This document shows, piece after piece, positions 44,882 to 52,569 of a stretch of 64,000 nt of DNA. A model generated the notes under the pieces. The model searched no databases and had not been told where the DNA came from. It saw only the letters and a list, made by a program, of their open reading frames with translations. Source of the DNA: Desulfoscipio geothermicus DSM 3669 (GTDB lineage: Bacteria; Bacillota; Desulfotomaculia; Desulfotomaculales; Desulfallaceae). How positions within the stretch are numbered: position 1 is the stretch's first letter; each line of letters opens with the position of its first letter. Position numbers and translations under genes: made by a program. The stretch is taken from contig NZ_FOYM01000020.1 of NCBI RefSeq assembly GCF_900115975.1, forward strand, positions 1 through 64,000. Reading direction: 5' to 3'.

Positions 44882-45634
44882 ATGCCCCAACCGGTAATGC
44901 CCCGTAGCTGGCGCGTGGAAACCAAGCCGCATAAATTCTGTCCGGGCTGCGGCCACGGGCTGGTGTTAAAGGCCCTGGGTGAAGTAATTGACGAACTGGA
45001 TATCCAGGACCGCACCGTATTCGGTTGCGACATCGGGTGCTCACTACTGTCATGGGACTTTTTCAATGTTGATACCGTGCAGACCCACCATGGTCGCACC
45101 ACCCCGGTGATAACCGGTATCAAAAGGGCCAACCCCGACCTGTTGGCTATAGCTTACATGGGCGATGGCGGCGGATACGCCATCGGTTCCCAGCATCTGG
45201 TCAACGCGGCCTCCCGCAACGAAAATATCATGGTCCTGCTGGCCAACAATACCGTTTATGCCATGACCGGCGGGCAAATGGCCCCTACAACCATGCCCGG
45301 CCAGAAAACGGAAACCAGCCCATACGGCAGAGATCCCAAACCAACGGGTTACCCCATGTTGGGACCGGAAATGGTAGCCGCCATCACCCAGGAAGGAGCA
45401 TACGTGGCCCGGGGTACCATAGCCAATCTCAGACAGCTAAAAGGTTATATCAAAAAAGCATTGCAAAATCAAATGGCCGGAAGGGGATTTTCCTTTGTGG
45501 AAGCATTGTCATCCTGCCCGACAAACTGGCGGACCAACGCGGAAGAAACTTGGAAGTTTGTTGAAAGCGACATGGTGCAACATTTCCGGGTGGGAGAAAT
45601 AAAGAACCCGGAAACAGAGAAAAAAGCCGTTTAA
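44882..45634 (+). CDS. 2-oxoacid:ferredoxin oxidoreductase beta subunit, orphan
   Basis: Thiamine-diphosphate-binding beta subunit of a 2-oxoacid oxidoreductase (KorB/VorB type), 250 aa. CPGCGHG with Cys20 and Cys23 is at the N-terminus, the TPP-magnesium motif is GDGGGYAIGSQHLVNAASRN, and NNTVYAMTGGQMAPTT follows. No alpha, gamma or ferredoxin subunit gene is adjacent on either side. A partner must be encoded elsewhere, or the gene is left from a broken operon. The start has AGGAGG. The terminator is at 45656-45679. Confidence 0.9.
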   Translation: MPQPVMPRSWRVETKPHKFCPGCGHGLVLKALGEVIDELDIQDRTVFGCDIGCSLLSWDFFNVDTVQTHHGRTTPVITGIKRANPDLLAIAYMGDGGGYAIGSQHLVNAASRNENIMVLLANNTVYAMTGGQMAPTTMPGQKTETSPYGRDPKPTGYPMLGPEMVAAITQEGAYVARGTIANLRQLKGYIKKALQNQMAGRGFSFVEALSSCPTNWRTNAEETWKFVESDMVQHFRVGEIKNPETEKKAV

Positions 45635-45655
45635 TCCTAACATACAAGCATTGAC

Positions 45656-45679
45656 ACCGCCCTGCTCCGGGCGGTTTTA
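45656..45679 (+). terminator. Intrinsic terminator
   Basis: ACCGCCC/GGGCGGT stem with a 6-base loop and TTTTA. Confidence 0.85.
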
Positions 45680-45804
45680 CGCATTCACTGGTGGTATTGT
45701 AGAGTGCAATTATTATTAGGGTACTGTTTTTTAATGGCTATAAAATCAACAAAATGGCAATACTTTTCTTGATACCAATAGCAATAATTATGGAGGTTTA
45801 GTGC

Positions 45805-46731
45805 ATGCTTAAAGACCGGTTGCATTACTTTATGCATAATCCGCCGCGTGATGACCGCACCCGATTGGCCCACGCCCTGGATTTAATGTTACCACTGTTG
45901 TTTTTTTGGTCTATAACCATCTCGGCCATCCAAATAACGCATCTGGAACAACGAACGTTGAACATATTGCTGCCTTTGATCCTGGTCTTGGAAACCGCAC
46001 TAATCGTAACTTTAAAAGTAAGAAAAAATTGTCACCTCCGTATGCACAGAAATATCTGGTTTTCCGCCCGCAAGTGCCGGGAAAGAATTAAAAACATTGA
46101 TTCCCGGCAGGATTTTGTGCTGCTGGTGAAAGATTTGCTCACCAAAACATATGCTATGAAGGAGTTAGAAACTTTTTTCATCAAGGATGAATCCAGTATT
46201 GACCTTCATGGCGAACTTGGCAAACATAAAATAGCTGTATTATGTATCAGTGCCGATAAAGATGATTTTAAAGTTTGTGACAAACAAATTAAAGAATTTT
46301 TTGAGGACATAAAACGATATCATTTTGATGTAGGCCTGGTAGTAACCACCGGGGCATTTTCGGATGATGCCCACCGGTTTGTAAGGCGCATGAAGGGGCA
46401 GAAAAAGATCCATCTTTTTGACGGTTATACTGTACTGCGCATGGCAAAACACGCCGGGCACCCTATTTTTCCGGAAGAAAAATGGCAGAAAAACAACGAA
46501 TATGCCATAACCGGCTTGGAAATGGCCCTGTCCATTAAAGAAAACATATTGACATCTAAAAAAAGAGCGCTGCTTTTTGTTTTGCTGGGGACGGCGTTTC
46601 TGGTGATTGCCGCTCTGCAAGCCGATTTTATCGGCTCCCTATACTTGATCTTTGGTGTAATCAACGTATTTATCGGTTTTTCCGGGTACTTGCTAAACAT
46701 CTTACGCAGAAATGAATTAATTTTTGATTAG
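45805..46731 (+). CDS. Membrane protein with Mrr-like restriction-endonuclease fold domain
   Basis: A 308-aa protein. Two hydrophobic segments near residues 27-72 and two near 255-300 flank a cytosolic domain of about 150 residues. Within it, DFVLLVKDLLTKTYAMKELET, the strand HKIAVLCISADKDDFKVCDKQIKEF and VGLVVTTGAFSDDAHRFV follow the Mrr/PD-(D/E)XK layout. The usual catalytic QxK is not clear (HKIAVLCISADK), so nuclease activity is doubtful. The start has TGGAGG. It lies directly before the decayed mobile region. Function unknown. Confidence 0.65.
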   Translation: MLKDRLHYFMHNPPRDDRTRLAHALDLMLPLLFFWSITISAIQITHLEQRTLNILLPLILVLETALIVTLKVRKNCHLRMHRNIWFSARKCRERIKNIDSRQDFVLLVKDLLTKTYAMKELETFFIKDESSIDLHGELGKHKIAVLCISADKDDFKVCDKQIKEFFEDIKRYHFDVGLVVTTGAFSDDAHRFVRRMKGQKKIHLFDGYTVLRMAKHAGHPIFPEEKWQKNNEYAITGLEMALSIKENILTSKKRALLFVLLGTAFLVIAALQADFIGSLYLIFGVINVFIGFSGYLLNILRRNELIFD

Positions 46732-46783
46732 CTTTAATTATTCCAACCGGGTATTATAATCCCGGATAAAATTCCAGCCACGC

Positions 46784-47098
46784 ATGCTACCCCGGGCCAC
46801 ATTTCTAAAGACATATCTATGGGGGCACATTAAAGCCAGGCTGGCCGAGGGTTACACGGTGGGTGAAATCCTGGAGGCCATCGACAACTACGCGGAAGTG
46901 GTGCACGGTGACGATTACTACTGGACCCACAAGTGGCGCCTGGACGAATTCTTGCTGCGCGGGCTTGATAAGTTCAAATCCGAGAGCGACCCCCGGACAA
47001 ACTTTTTAAAAGATAAATCCAAAGCGCCCGGGCGGGCGCAGGGAGGTGTGAGCAAATATACCGGCTATGTCAACCGGACCGTTGGCTACGATGCCTGA
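46784..47098 (+). pseudogene. Phage replication-protein C-terminal fragment
   Basis: The frame resembles the C-terminal module of phage replisome-organiser proteins: a helical IKARLAEGYTVGEILEAIDNY, then WRLDEFLLRGLDKF and a basic tail. Such proteins normally carry a DNA-binding N-terminal half, which is absent. The next fragment looks like the start of a DnaC-type loader, the usual neighbour. No good ribosome binding site precedes the ATG at 46784. Confidence 0.5.
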
Positions 47099-47162
47099 CG
47101 GCACATGCCGGAAACAGAGAAGCCGCCGGCATGGCCAGGTATTTAATCAATAATGGCCCGAC

Positions 47163-47210
47163 GTGCGCAAAGGACTACTGTTTACCGGACCGCCCGGGAC
47201 CGGCAAAACA
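47163..47210 (+). pseudogene. DnaC-like loader fragment (P-loop only)
   Basis: GTG at 47163 starts MRKGLLFTGPPGTGKT, the Walker A region of DnaC/IstB-type helicase loaders. The similarity ends right after the Walker A threonine, where restriction-enzyme sequence continues in frame. The junction marks a deletion that fused two unrelated genes. Confidence 0.55.
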
Positions 47211-48013
47211 CAAACCCGCTATTCAGTTAAATATGAAACAGAGGACCTGATTGCCCAAGCCGCCCGGGAAGTACGCAACATGCCCGCGATCGAAAGCCCG
47301 AAAATAATTGCCCAAAAGATGAGCCTGGATATCACCAAACAAGGCGTAACCGAGCGCATGCTGGCGGTGCAGGAAAGTAATGTTGCGTATGAAACCTTAC
47401 AAATACCCGATTTTAATAGGTTATATTCAGCGGGAAACCGAACTGATCCGGGGCACCATTGCCGATATTCTCATTAGGTCGGGCAGGCTGGACGATGTAA
47501 TGGTAAACCCCCAGCGGTTCCTGGAACAGACCACCCGGGCGATTCGTAAAACATTAAACGATATTATGGTTGACGGGATTAAATATGAGCGCATTGCCGG
47601 GGCCGAATACGAAATGTTTCTTTTTGAAGATCCCCGCCATGAAATCCAGGGATATATCAGCCGGATGCTTGGAAGTGAAAAAATCCATCTATGATGTCAT
47701 AGAGTTTGACTCTGAAGTGGAGGCAGATTTTGCCCGAGAATTGGATAGCCGCACTGATATTAAATTGTTTATTAAGCTGCCGCGCTGGTTTAAAGTGGAC
47801 ACGCCGCTGGGCACCTATAACCCCGACTGGGCCATAGTTAAACAGGCGGAGGGAGAGGATGAAAAACTATATTTGGTGAGCGAAACCAAATCTACCACCG
47901 ATCCAACCAAGCTGCGCGACAGCGAGTGGGACAAGATCAGATGCGGCAAGGCCCATTTTAAAGTGTTGCCGGATGTACAGTTTAAACATGTCAAGGTTGC
48001 TTCCGAAGTTTAA
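47211..48013 (+). pseudogene. Type III restriction enzyme (Res) C-terminal remnant, frameshifted
   Basis: Three consecutive frames carry adjoining pieces of a Res subunit C-terminal half: IIAQKMSLDITKQGVTERML and QIPD; then IGYIQRETELIRGTIADILI and DGIKYERIAGAEYEMFLFED; then KSIYDVIEFDSEVEADFARE, LPRWFKVDTPLGTYNPDW and LYLVSETKSTTDP (nuclease region) ending at 48013. Frame changes lie near 47412-47415 (one extra T in a T4 run) and near 47668 (one extra T). No mod gene is present. It cannot give an active enzyme. Confidence 0.75.
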
Positions 48014-48020
48014 TTTAAAG

Positions 48021-48245
48021 GTGGAGGCCTTGCTTGAGCTGTTGGCCCGGCTGATGAAGCCGCACGATACCCCGGCGAAAAATATACTGGGCCACCGGGA
48101 AGTCCTGGGGGCGAATACTCTATGCCCTGGTAAATATTTTCCACTGGCGGAGGTGCGGGACCGCCTGGCCCAAACAGTCTTGCAAGATAGCACGGGTGAT
48201 GGCGAGCGCGTCCGGGCCAAACTGTACTACAAGATAGCGCGGTGA
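48021..48245 (+). pseudogene. N-acetylmuramoyl-L-alanine amidase (phage endolysin) C-terminal remnant
   Basis: The segment NILGHREVLGANTLCPGKYF followed by PLAEVRDRL is the C-terminal end of the amidase_2/PGRP domain, including the zinc-ligand His and Cys. The N-terminal half with the other ligands is missing. It follows the Res remnant by a few bases in a different frame. It supports a phage origin for part of this region. Confidence 0.65.
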
Positions 48246-48324
48246 TGAGCAAAAACACGAATTCTGCTAATAAAGGGAAAAAACAGAAGGAATATTCTTT
48301 CGCATGTATCATTCCAAAATCCTA

Positions 48325-49125
48325 CTAAGTATTAGCGACCCATTTTTCATAATGATTGGATAAGAATAATTGCAAATAATCCTTAAAATTAATTTCCATC
48401 AGCTCTTTTGAGCTTGTCCATTCAAAATACCTGATGTTTTCGATAAATGAATGAAAGATCTTGTTTTTCAATAACTGAATAACCAAATTATTTTTACTAT
48501 TTACAGACTTTGATTTATCATCAGGTTGATTTTTGATTATCGTACGAATAATCCCAATTAACAAATCGGTTAATTCGACACCAATTTCCACGCCTTTAGG
48601 AACAAGTTTACTATTCTCAACGATGTAATGCTCTCCCCTGTAAAGTGATTGAGTATTCAGTTGTTCCTTGACAACATCATGAAGCCGGAGAACTTCATAT
48701 TCGCTTGAATGTTCAATAAAGATATCGGTCTTGATATAAACATTTTTCCCATAGCCTCGAAGAAGTCCGTAAATAATTCTTTCCGGGAACTTGGTATAAA
48801 TCATCCGCTCAACCGTTTTACTGTCGAATTCTTTACGACCGGTAAGAACTGAATAATCATAATTAATGACGTTTAACTTGGTCATACCACAATACTTGTT
48901 AAAAATTTCTATAACACCGGTGATATCTTCTCTTTTTTTGGCATCTCCGGCATAGGACTTCCAATGAAGCTTTAGTTTATTATCCCTCAATTGTTGAGAA
49001 TATGATTCCAGGTCTGGAGAATTATAAATAATAGCCGGGATTACAAGTCCAGCCATTAAATTTGGTTTTTCCGAACCTTTACCACTTTCATCAAAAAACA
49101 CTTTGATCGATTGCTCTCTTTGCAT
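48325..49125 (-). CDS. DUF3800 domain protein
   Basis: A 266-aa protein. The N-terminal VFFDESGKGSEKPNLMAGLVIP has the Asp-Glu-Ser-Gly motif (Asp12, Glu13) that defines DUF3800, a family with a predicted RNase H-like fold often found on mobile and defence-type islands. Acidic residues that could complete a metal site lie in INYDYS and ELTDLLIGIIRT. It is intact, AT-rich relative to the core genome, and sits among decayed mobile pieces. A consensus promoter and structured RNA start 31 bases upstream in the opposite direction. Confidence 0.8.
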   Translation of the reverse strand: MQREQSIKVFFDESGKGSEKPNLMAGLVIPAIIYNSPDLESYSQQLRDNKLKLHWKSYAGDAKKREDITGVIEIFNKYCGMTKLNVINYDYSVLTGRKEFDSKTVERMIYTKFPERIIYGLLRGYGKNVYIKTDIFIEHSSEYEVLRLHDVVKEQLNTQSLYRGEHYIVENSKLVPKGVEIGVELTDLLIGIIRTIIKNQPDDKSKSVNSKNNLVIQLLKNKIFHSFIENIRYFEWTSSKELMEINFKDYLQLFLSNHYEKWVANT

Positions 49126-49155
49126 GATAAAACCTCATTTCTCTAATAATCAAGA

Positions 49156-49184
49156 TTGACAAATTGTGTTCGATTAGATACTAT
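49156..49184 (+). promoter_or_regulatory. Consensus sigma-A promoter of the DUF3800-linked RNA
   Basis: TTGACA (49156-49161), a 17-base spacer and TACTAT (49179-49184). It predicts a start near 49191, exactly before the first hairpin. Confidence 0.75.
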
Positions 49185-49190
49185 AACAGT

Positions 49191-49313
49191 GTAATATTTG
49201 TTCTCATTCTTGTGAGTGCGAGCAAATATTGAGACTGATAAGTTCGTTCTCGTGAACGCGCTAATATCAGTCCTCAAAACTACCAAACTTCTTTGGTAGT
49301 TTTTTATTTTTTT
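49191..49313 (+). ncRNA. Small structured RNA divergent from the DUF3800 gene
   Basis: About 120 bases form three stacked hairpins. A: AATATTTG (49193-49200) with CAAATATT (49223-49230), with inner CTCA/TGAG. B: TTGAG-ACTGATA (49229-49240) with TATCAGT-C-CTCAA (49265-49277), with inner GTTC/GAAC. C: a 12-bp perfect stem (49276-49287 with 49292-49303), CTTC loop and T-rich tail, an ideal terminator. The apical parts of A and B are similar (TTCTTGTGAGTGCGAG and TTCTCGTGAACGCGC), as in a two-copy repeat. No open frame with a start fits inside. Hairpins A and B overlap by two bases. Confidence 0.7.
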
Positions 49314-49314
49314 A

Positions 49315-49696
49315 CTAATTCTCTAAAAACTCCTCCTTTTGTTCATTCTCTTCATTGGTTTCATCCACATTTTCCTTATCTATTTCTTCTAAAACCTTTT
49401 CGATTCTTCCATATTCCAAAAAATTCTTTTACTCTTTGCTTAAAAAATCCTGCATCTACCTGACCTAAGTCTTCAACCAACTCAGAAATTGCCTCCCACT
49501 TGGCTGGGCCATCGATTTGAAGTTCGTGATTTAAAGCAAGGTCAATAATTTGTTTCTTTTCATATTTAAGCGGGATATTAAATAATTTATGATCTTCGAT
49601 GTAGAGCTTACTCACCCCATAATTAGATAAATGCTGCAACGGGTAATAAAAGCAGTTACTAAACCATTGTCCCTTTTGGATAGAATAAAAATCCAT
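49315..49696 (-). pseudogene. AT-rich gene with single frameshift at an A6 run
   Basis: From ATG at 49696 the minus strand reads MDFYSIQKGQWFSNCFYYPL... for 106 aa to a stop at 49376. Removing one base from the A6 run at 49418-49423 restores a longer frame to 49315 with the acidic tail KVLEEIDKENVDETNEENEQKEEF. The protein would have about 126 aa. I do not recognise it. Its low GC content equals that of the DUF3800 gene and contrasts with the GC-rich DNA that begins near 49740, so this is a boundary of inserted DNA. Confidence 0.5.
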
Positions 49697-49739
49697 TGGG
49701 TATTCCCATTACGAATAGGGACTTTCCTTTTGATTTTTT

Positions 49740-50036
49740 TTGCTTGGAAGAATTGAGGGTGGTCGGTTCGACCGGGCGCTGGTGGGTCTATATGCCGGCT
49801 GGCAGTGGGGGTGCACGGTGCGCCGCGCGGAGCGGGTTGAAGGGTTGGTGCACTATAGCGATAAGCGGTACCGGGTGATTGAGCAGCGGGGCGCCCGCTG
49901 CACAGCGCGGTGCAGCTGCGACGATGCGGTGGCACGTGGGGTGCTCTGCAAGCACATCGCCTTTGTGGCTATGGCGGAGCTGGCCGCGGCTGTGGCGGCA
50001 CGCAGTGCATACCGGCAGCTGCCGGGGCTGGACTGA
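49740..50036 (+). pseudogene. SWIM zinc-finger protein fragment
   Basis: A 98-codon frame containing a SWIM signature: CSCDDAVARGVLCKHIAFVAM, i.e. CxC followed by CxH at the expected distance. SWIM domains are usually the N-terminal part of SNF2-type helicases or stand-alone proteins of larger size; nothing similar follows. No binding site precedes the ATG. Base composition is much more GC-rich than the DNA to the left. Confidence 0.5.
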
Positions 50037-50830
50037 TGCCTGGCTCTTTTTTTGGTCGCGCCGGTATCCCGTCCCCCTTCTACCGGGGCGCAGTTGCGCC
50101 CCGGGTCGGATGGGATGACGCAGCTGCGCTTGTACAACACTCGGAGCCGCTCAAGCATTACGCAACATTTGCTGGTACTACTTTATCTGGGTTGCGGCAC
50201 CGCTGCTGCGGCTGCCAACGCGCACACCTGGCTTTTCCCCGGGCATACCACAGCCCGAGCCGTCGTGTGCCTGGCTGGGCGGTAGTGCTCACCTGATCCC
50301 CTTTACGGCCCGGCGCACATTGGAGCGAGGCCATAAACAGCGGAAAATTACCACCCCGCTCCGAAGTACGCCTTACCCGGGTGGTTGTAACCGCGGGCCT
50401 GGTGGTAGACGAATCCGGCAAACCCCCTGCTGCCGGGCAAAGTGTGGCCGGCACTTACCGGTTATACTTACGGGTCATTGCCGGCCGCACCTTGCCAGGA
50501 AGAAACATGGGTGGCGGGCCGATGCGTGCATGTCGGCCACACACCAGGCCGACTTTTCCTGAATGGCTTTCGGGTCCGGCCCGGAGTGTGGCCGGCTTCG
50601 CCCGCAGCCGTATCCGCGCGATAGTGGTATCGTCCCGCACACCCGCCCAGCGTACAGGCTTGCGTGCGCGCAGGGTTTTATTACCACCGGGTGGGCGTCG
50701 TTGCCGCCCCAGGGACGGGGGCCGCAGTTGCGGCCCCACGCGCGTTACCGCGCACGCCCTTCCGCCGGGCTGCGGAAGCTTATTGAACAAAATGACTTGC
50801 TCTCACAACAAAATTAAAACCATGTAATTT
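50037..50830. other. GC-rich gene-free island with AGTT-loop hairpins
   Basis: About 790 bases, clearly richer in G and C than the flanks, with no frame that looks like protein. Two hairpins share the same AGTT loop: CCGGGGCGC/GCGCCCCGG at 50083-50104 and GGGGCCGC/GCGGCCCC at 50718-50737. A third GC-rich pairing (GGGCG/CGCCC) lies near 50694-50710. The open frames across it have arginine-rich compositions typical of noncoding GC-rich DNA. Confidence 0.5.
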
Positions 50831-51185
50831 TTGAACTAAGCCTGCTACTCATCGGTGATAGCAATACTACCGAGTCTGCCATACTGACCAATAAATAATT
50901 CCGGGCTGGGGATTTCGCCCGCCTATATATGAATTATTTACCGCTTGCAGTTAAAGTATATTGAACAAATCATTAACACAAAAGAAAAACGCAGGCTTCA
51001 AAGGCGATTAAAAGAGCTTCAATTTTTACAGTTCTGGCACTTAAATTTAATGATAGAACCCCCAACTGAGTATGACAACAATCTTGTATTTTTGTAAAGC
51101 GGAGAGAGTATGCTTATAGAAGGAACTGGTGCAATAAAAATAAAATGTGGGATAAAATGTGGGATGAATCGTTATCTCACCATAA
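50831..51185. other. AT-rich spacer with an unidentified 50-codon open frame
   Basis: No recognisable gene. A frame from TTG at 50945 to TAA at 51097 encodes 50 residues with a strongly basic helix (KEKRRLQRRLKELQ), but it has no ribosome binding site and may be a gene remnant. The right end reaches the tRNA-Sec terminator. Confidence 0.4.
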
Positions 51186-51213
51186 ACAAAAAAGCCTCCG
51201 AACCCCGGAGGCC
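51186..51213 (-). terminator. Intrinsic terminator of the tRNA-Sec gene
   Basis: On the minus strand GCCTCCG/CGGAGGC arms (51194-51200 and 51206-51212) are followed by seven T, starting 11 bases after the tRNA 3' end. Confidence 0.85.
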
Positions 51214-51223
51214 TTGTCATTAC

Positions 51224-51321
51224 TGGCGGGAGTGTGTGAGAATCGAACTCACCAGGGACGGGATCGCCGCCCCACGACTGGTTTTGAAGACCAGGAGGGC
51301 CACCAGGCCCCATCCACCCCC
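51224..51321 (-). tRNA. selC: tRNA-Sec (anticodon TCA)
   Basis: A 98-base tRNA with the special features of bacterial tRNA-Sec: an 8-bp-type acceptor stem ending GCCA, a 6-bp D stem (GGGGCC/GGCCCT), anticodon arm CTGGT-CTTCAAA-ACCAG with anticodon TCA, a long variable arm, and T arm GTGAG-TTCGATT-CTCAC followed by the 8-base acceptor strand. CCA is encoded. The last acceptor pair (G-A) is mismatched. It reads UGA as selenocysteine together with SelA and SelB encoded at 27354-30712. Promoter and terminator flank it, so it is a complete single-gene unit. Confidence 0.93.
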
Positions 51322-51349
51322 ACTGGTATGCATTTTTGCGACATTGTTT

Positions 51350-51378
51350 ATTATAGCAAATCAGAGTTAAATAAACAA
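51350..51378 (-). promoter_or_regulatory. Promoter of the tRNA-Sec gene
   Basis: On the minus strand TTGTTT (51373-51378), a 17-base spacer ending in TGC (extended -10) and TATAAT (51350-51355). The tRNA 5' end is 29 bases further on. Confidence 0.75.
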
Positions 51379-51587
51379 GTTGCGTGTATACATTCCATTG
51401 ATTTTCAACGCAAAATATAATAATCTATTATAGTGGATTTGTGAAGCGTTTTATACTACCATTTAAGCACAAGCAGGGAATATTCAGTGGGGAAGGAAAA
51501 TTGCCCGGCCCCGTCGAAAGTTTAGGAGTGTGCGGACAGCAAGTTTGATTAAAAAAAGCTATCTTTCACAATAAGTGGGTGGAATAA

Positions 51588-52553
51588 ATGATGCTGAATT
51601 TTTTCGACGAGATTAAAAATGAATTACGTATTGTGGAAGATGAACTTAAGTTGGCTGTCCGTTCTTCCGACCCGTTATTGACCGAAACTTCCACTCATTT
51701 GATAAATGCGGGTGGAAAACGATTGCGACCCGCATTTTGCTTACTGGGTGGTAAGTTTTATAATTTTAACCTGGACAAGTTAATCCCACTGGCCGTGGCG
51801 CTGGAATTGATTCACATGGCCACCCTGGTACACGATGATGTGGTTGACTCATCCCTCACCAGAAGGGGGATACCTACCGTTAAAGCGAAGTGGGGAAATA
51901 GGATCTCCACGCATATCGGTGATTACTTGCTGGGTAAATCGTTAATTCTAATATCCCGGTATGAAAATCCCCTCATTCCCAAAGTGCTGGCCGATACCAG
52001 CGTAAAGATGTGTGAAGGGGAAATAATACAAATTACGACTTCGTATAATACCGATCAAACCATCCGGGATTATTTCTATAGAATTAACAGGAAAACAGCT
52101 TTATTAATTTCCGCCTCCTGTCAGTTAGGTGCGGTGGCCTGTGGAGCCCCCGCACCCCTGCATCAATCCCTACGGCGTTTTGGTCATCATATCGGCATGG
52201 CCTTTCAAATTACCGATGATATTCTGGACATGACGGCGGAACAGATTAAACTGGGCAAACCGGTGGGCGGTGATTTGCAGCAGGGTATCATTACCTTACC
52301 GACCATTTATGCCCTGCAACACAGCAGTGAGCGCCAAAAACTGCATGAACTTATCACCAAGCCCAACAAAGCCGAGGAAGAAATAAACGAAGCCATTGCG
52401 CTGATAACCGCATGCGGGGGAATTGATTATTCAGCTGAAATGGCCCGCAAATACATTGTAAAGGCAAAAAAAGAGCTGAGCCGGTTGCCTGATGTTCCGG
52501 TCAAAAAAACCATGCAGATCATTGCCGATTTTATTGCCATCAGGAAATTTTAA
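51588..52553 (+). CDS. hepT: Polyprenyl diphosphate synthase (HepT-like catalytic subunit)
   Basis: Makes the long prenyl chain for menaquinone. It has 321 aa. The first Asp-rich motif is DDVVD (residues 83-87), the second is DDILD in FQITDDILD near residue 212, and GGKRLRPAF is the substrate-binding region. The absence of a large residue before the first motif fits a long-chain product. ATG at 51588 with GGTGG upstream. It heads the heme operon, 16 bases before the next gene. A catalytically dead homolog at 16677 may be its partner. Confidence 0.9.
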   Translation: MMLNFFDEIKNELRIVEDELKLAVRSSDPLLTETSTHLINAGGKRLRPAFCLLGGKFYNFNLDKLIPLAVALELIHMATLVHDDVVDSSLTRRGIPTVKAKWGNRISTHIGDYLLGKSLILISRYENPLIPKVLADTSVKMCEGEIIQITTSYNTDQTIRDYFYRINRKTALLISASCQLGAVACGAPAPLHQSLRRFGHHIGMAFQITDDILDMTAEQIKLGKPVGGDLQQGIITLPTIYALQHSSERQKLHELITKPNKAEEEINEAIALITACGGIDYSAEMARKYIVKAKKELSRLPDVPVKKTMQIIADFIAIRKF

Positions 52554-52569
52554 AACCGGAGATGATAGG

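Noticed and set aside
46747-46765. Hairpin CCGGG...CCCGG after the Mrr-like gene
   Set aside because: The stem is short and no T tract follows, so I do not call a terminator.
50320-50827. Several open frames in the GC-rich island, up to 148 codons
   Set aside because: Arginine- and proline-rich products, no binding sites and overlapping frames on both strands point to noncoding GC-rich DNA.
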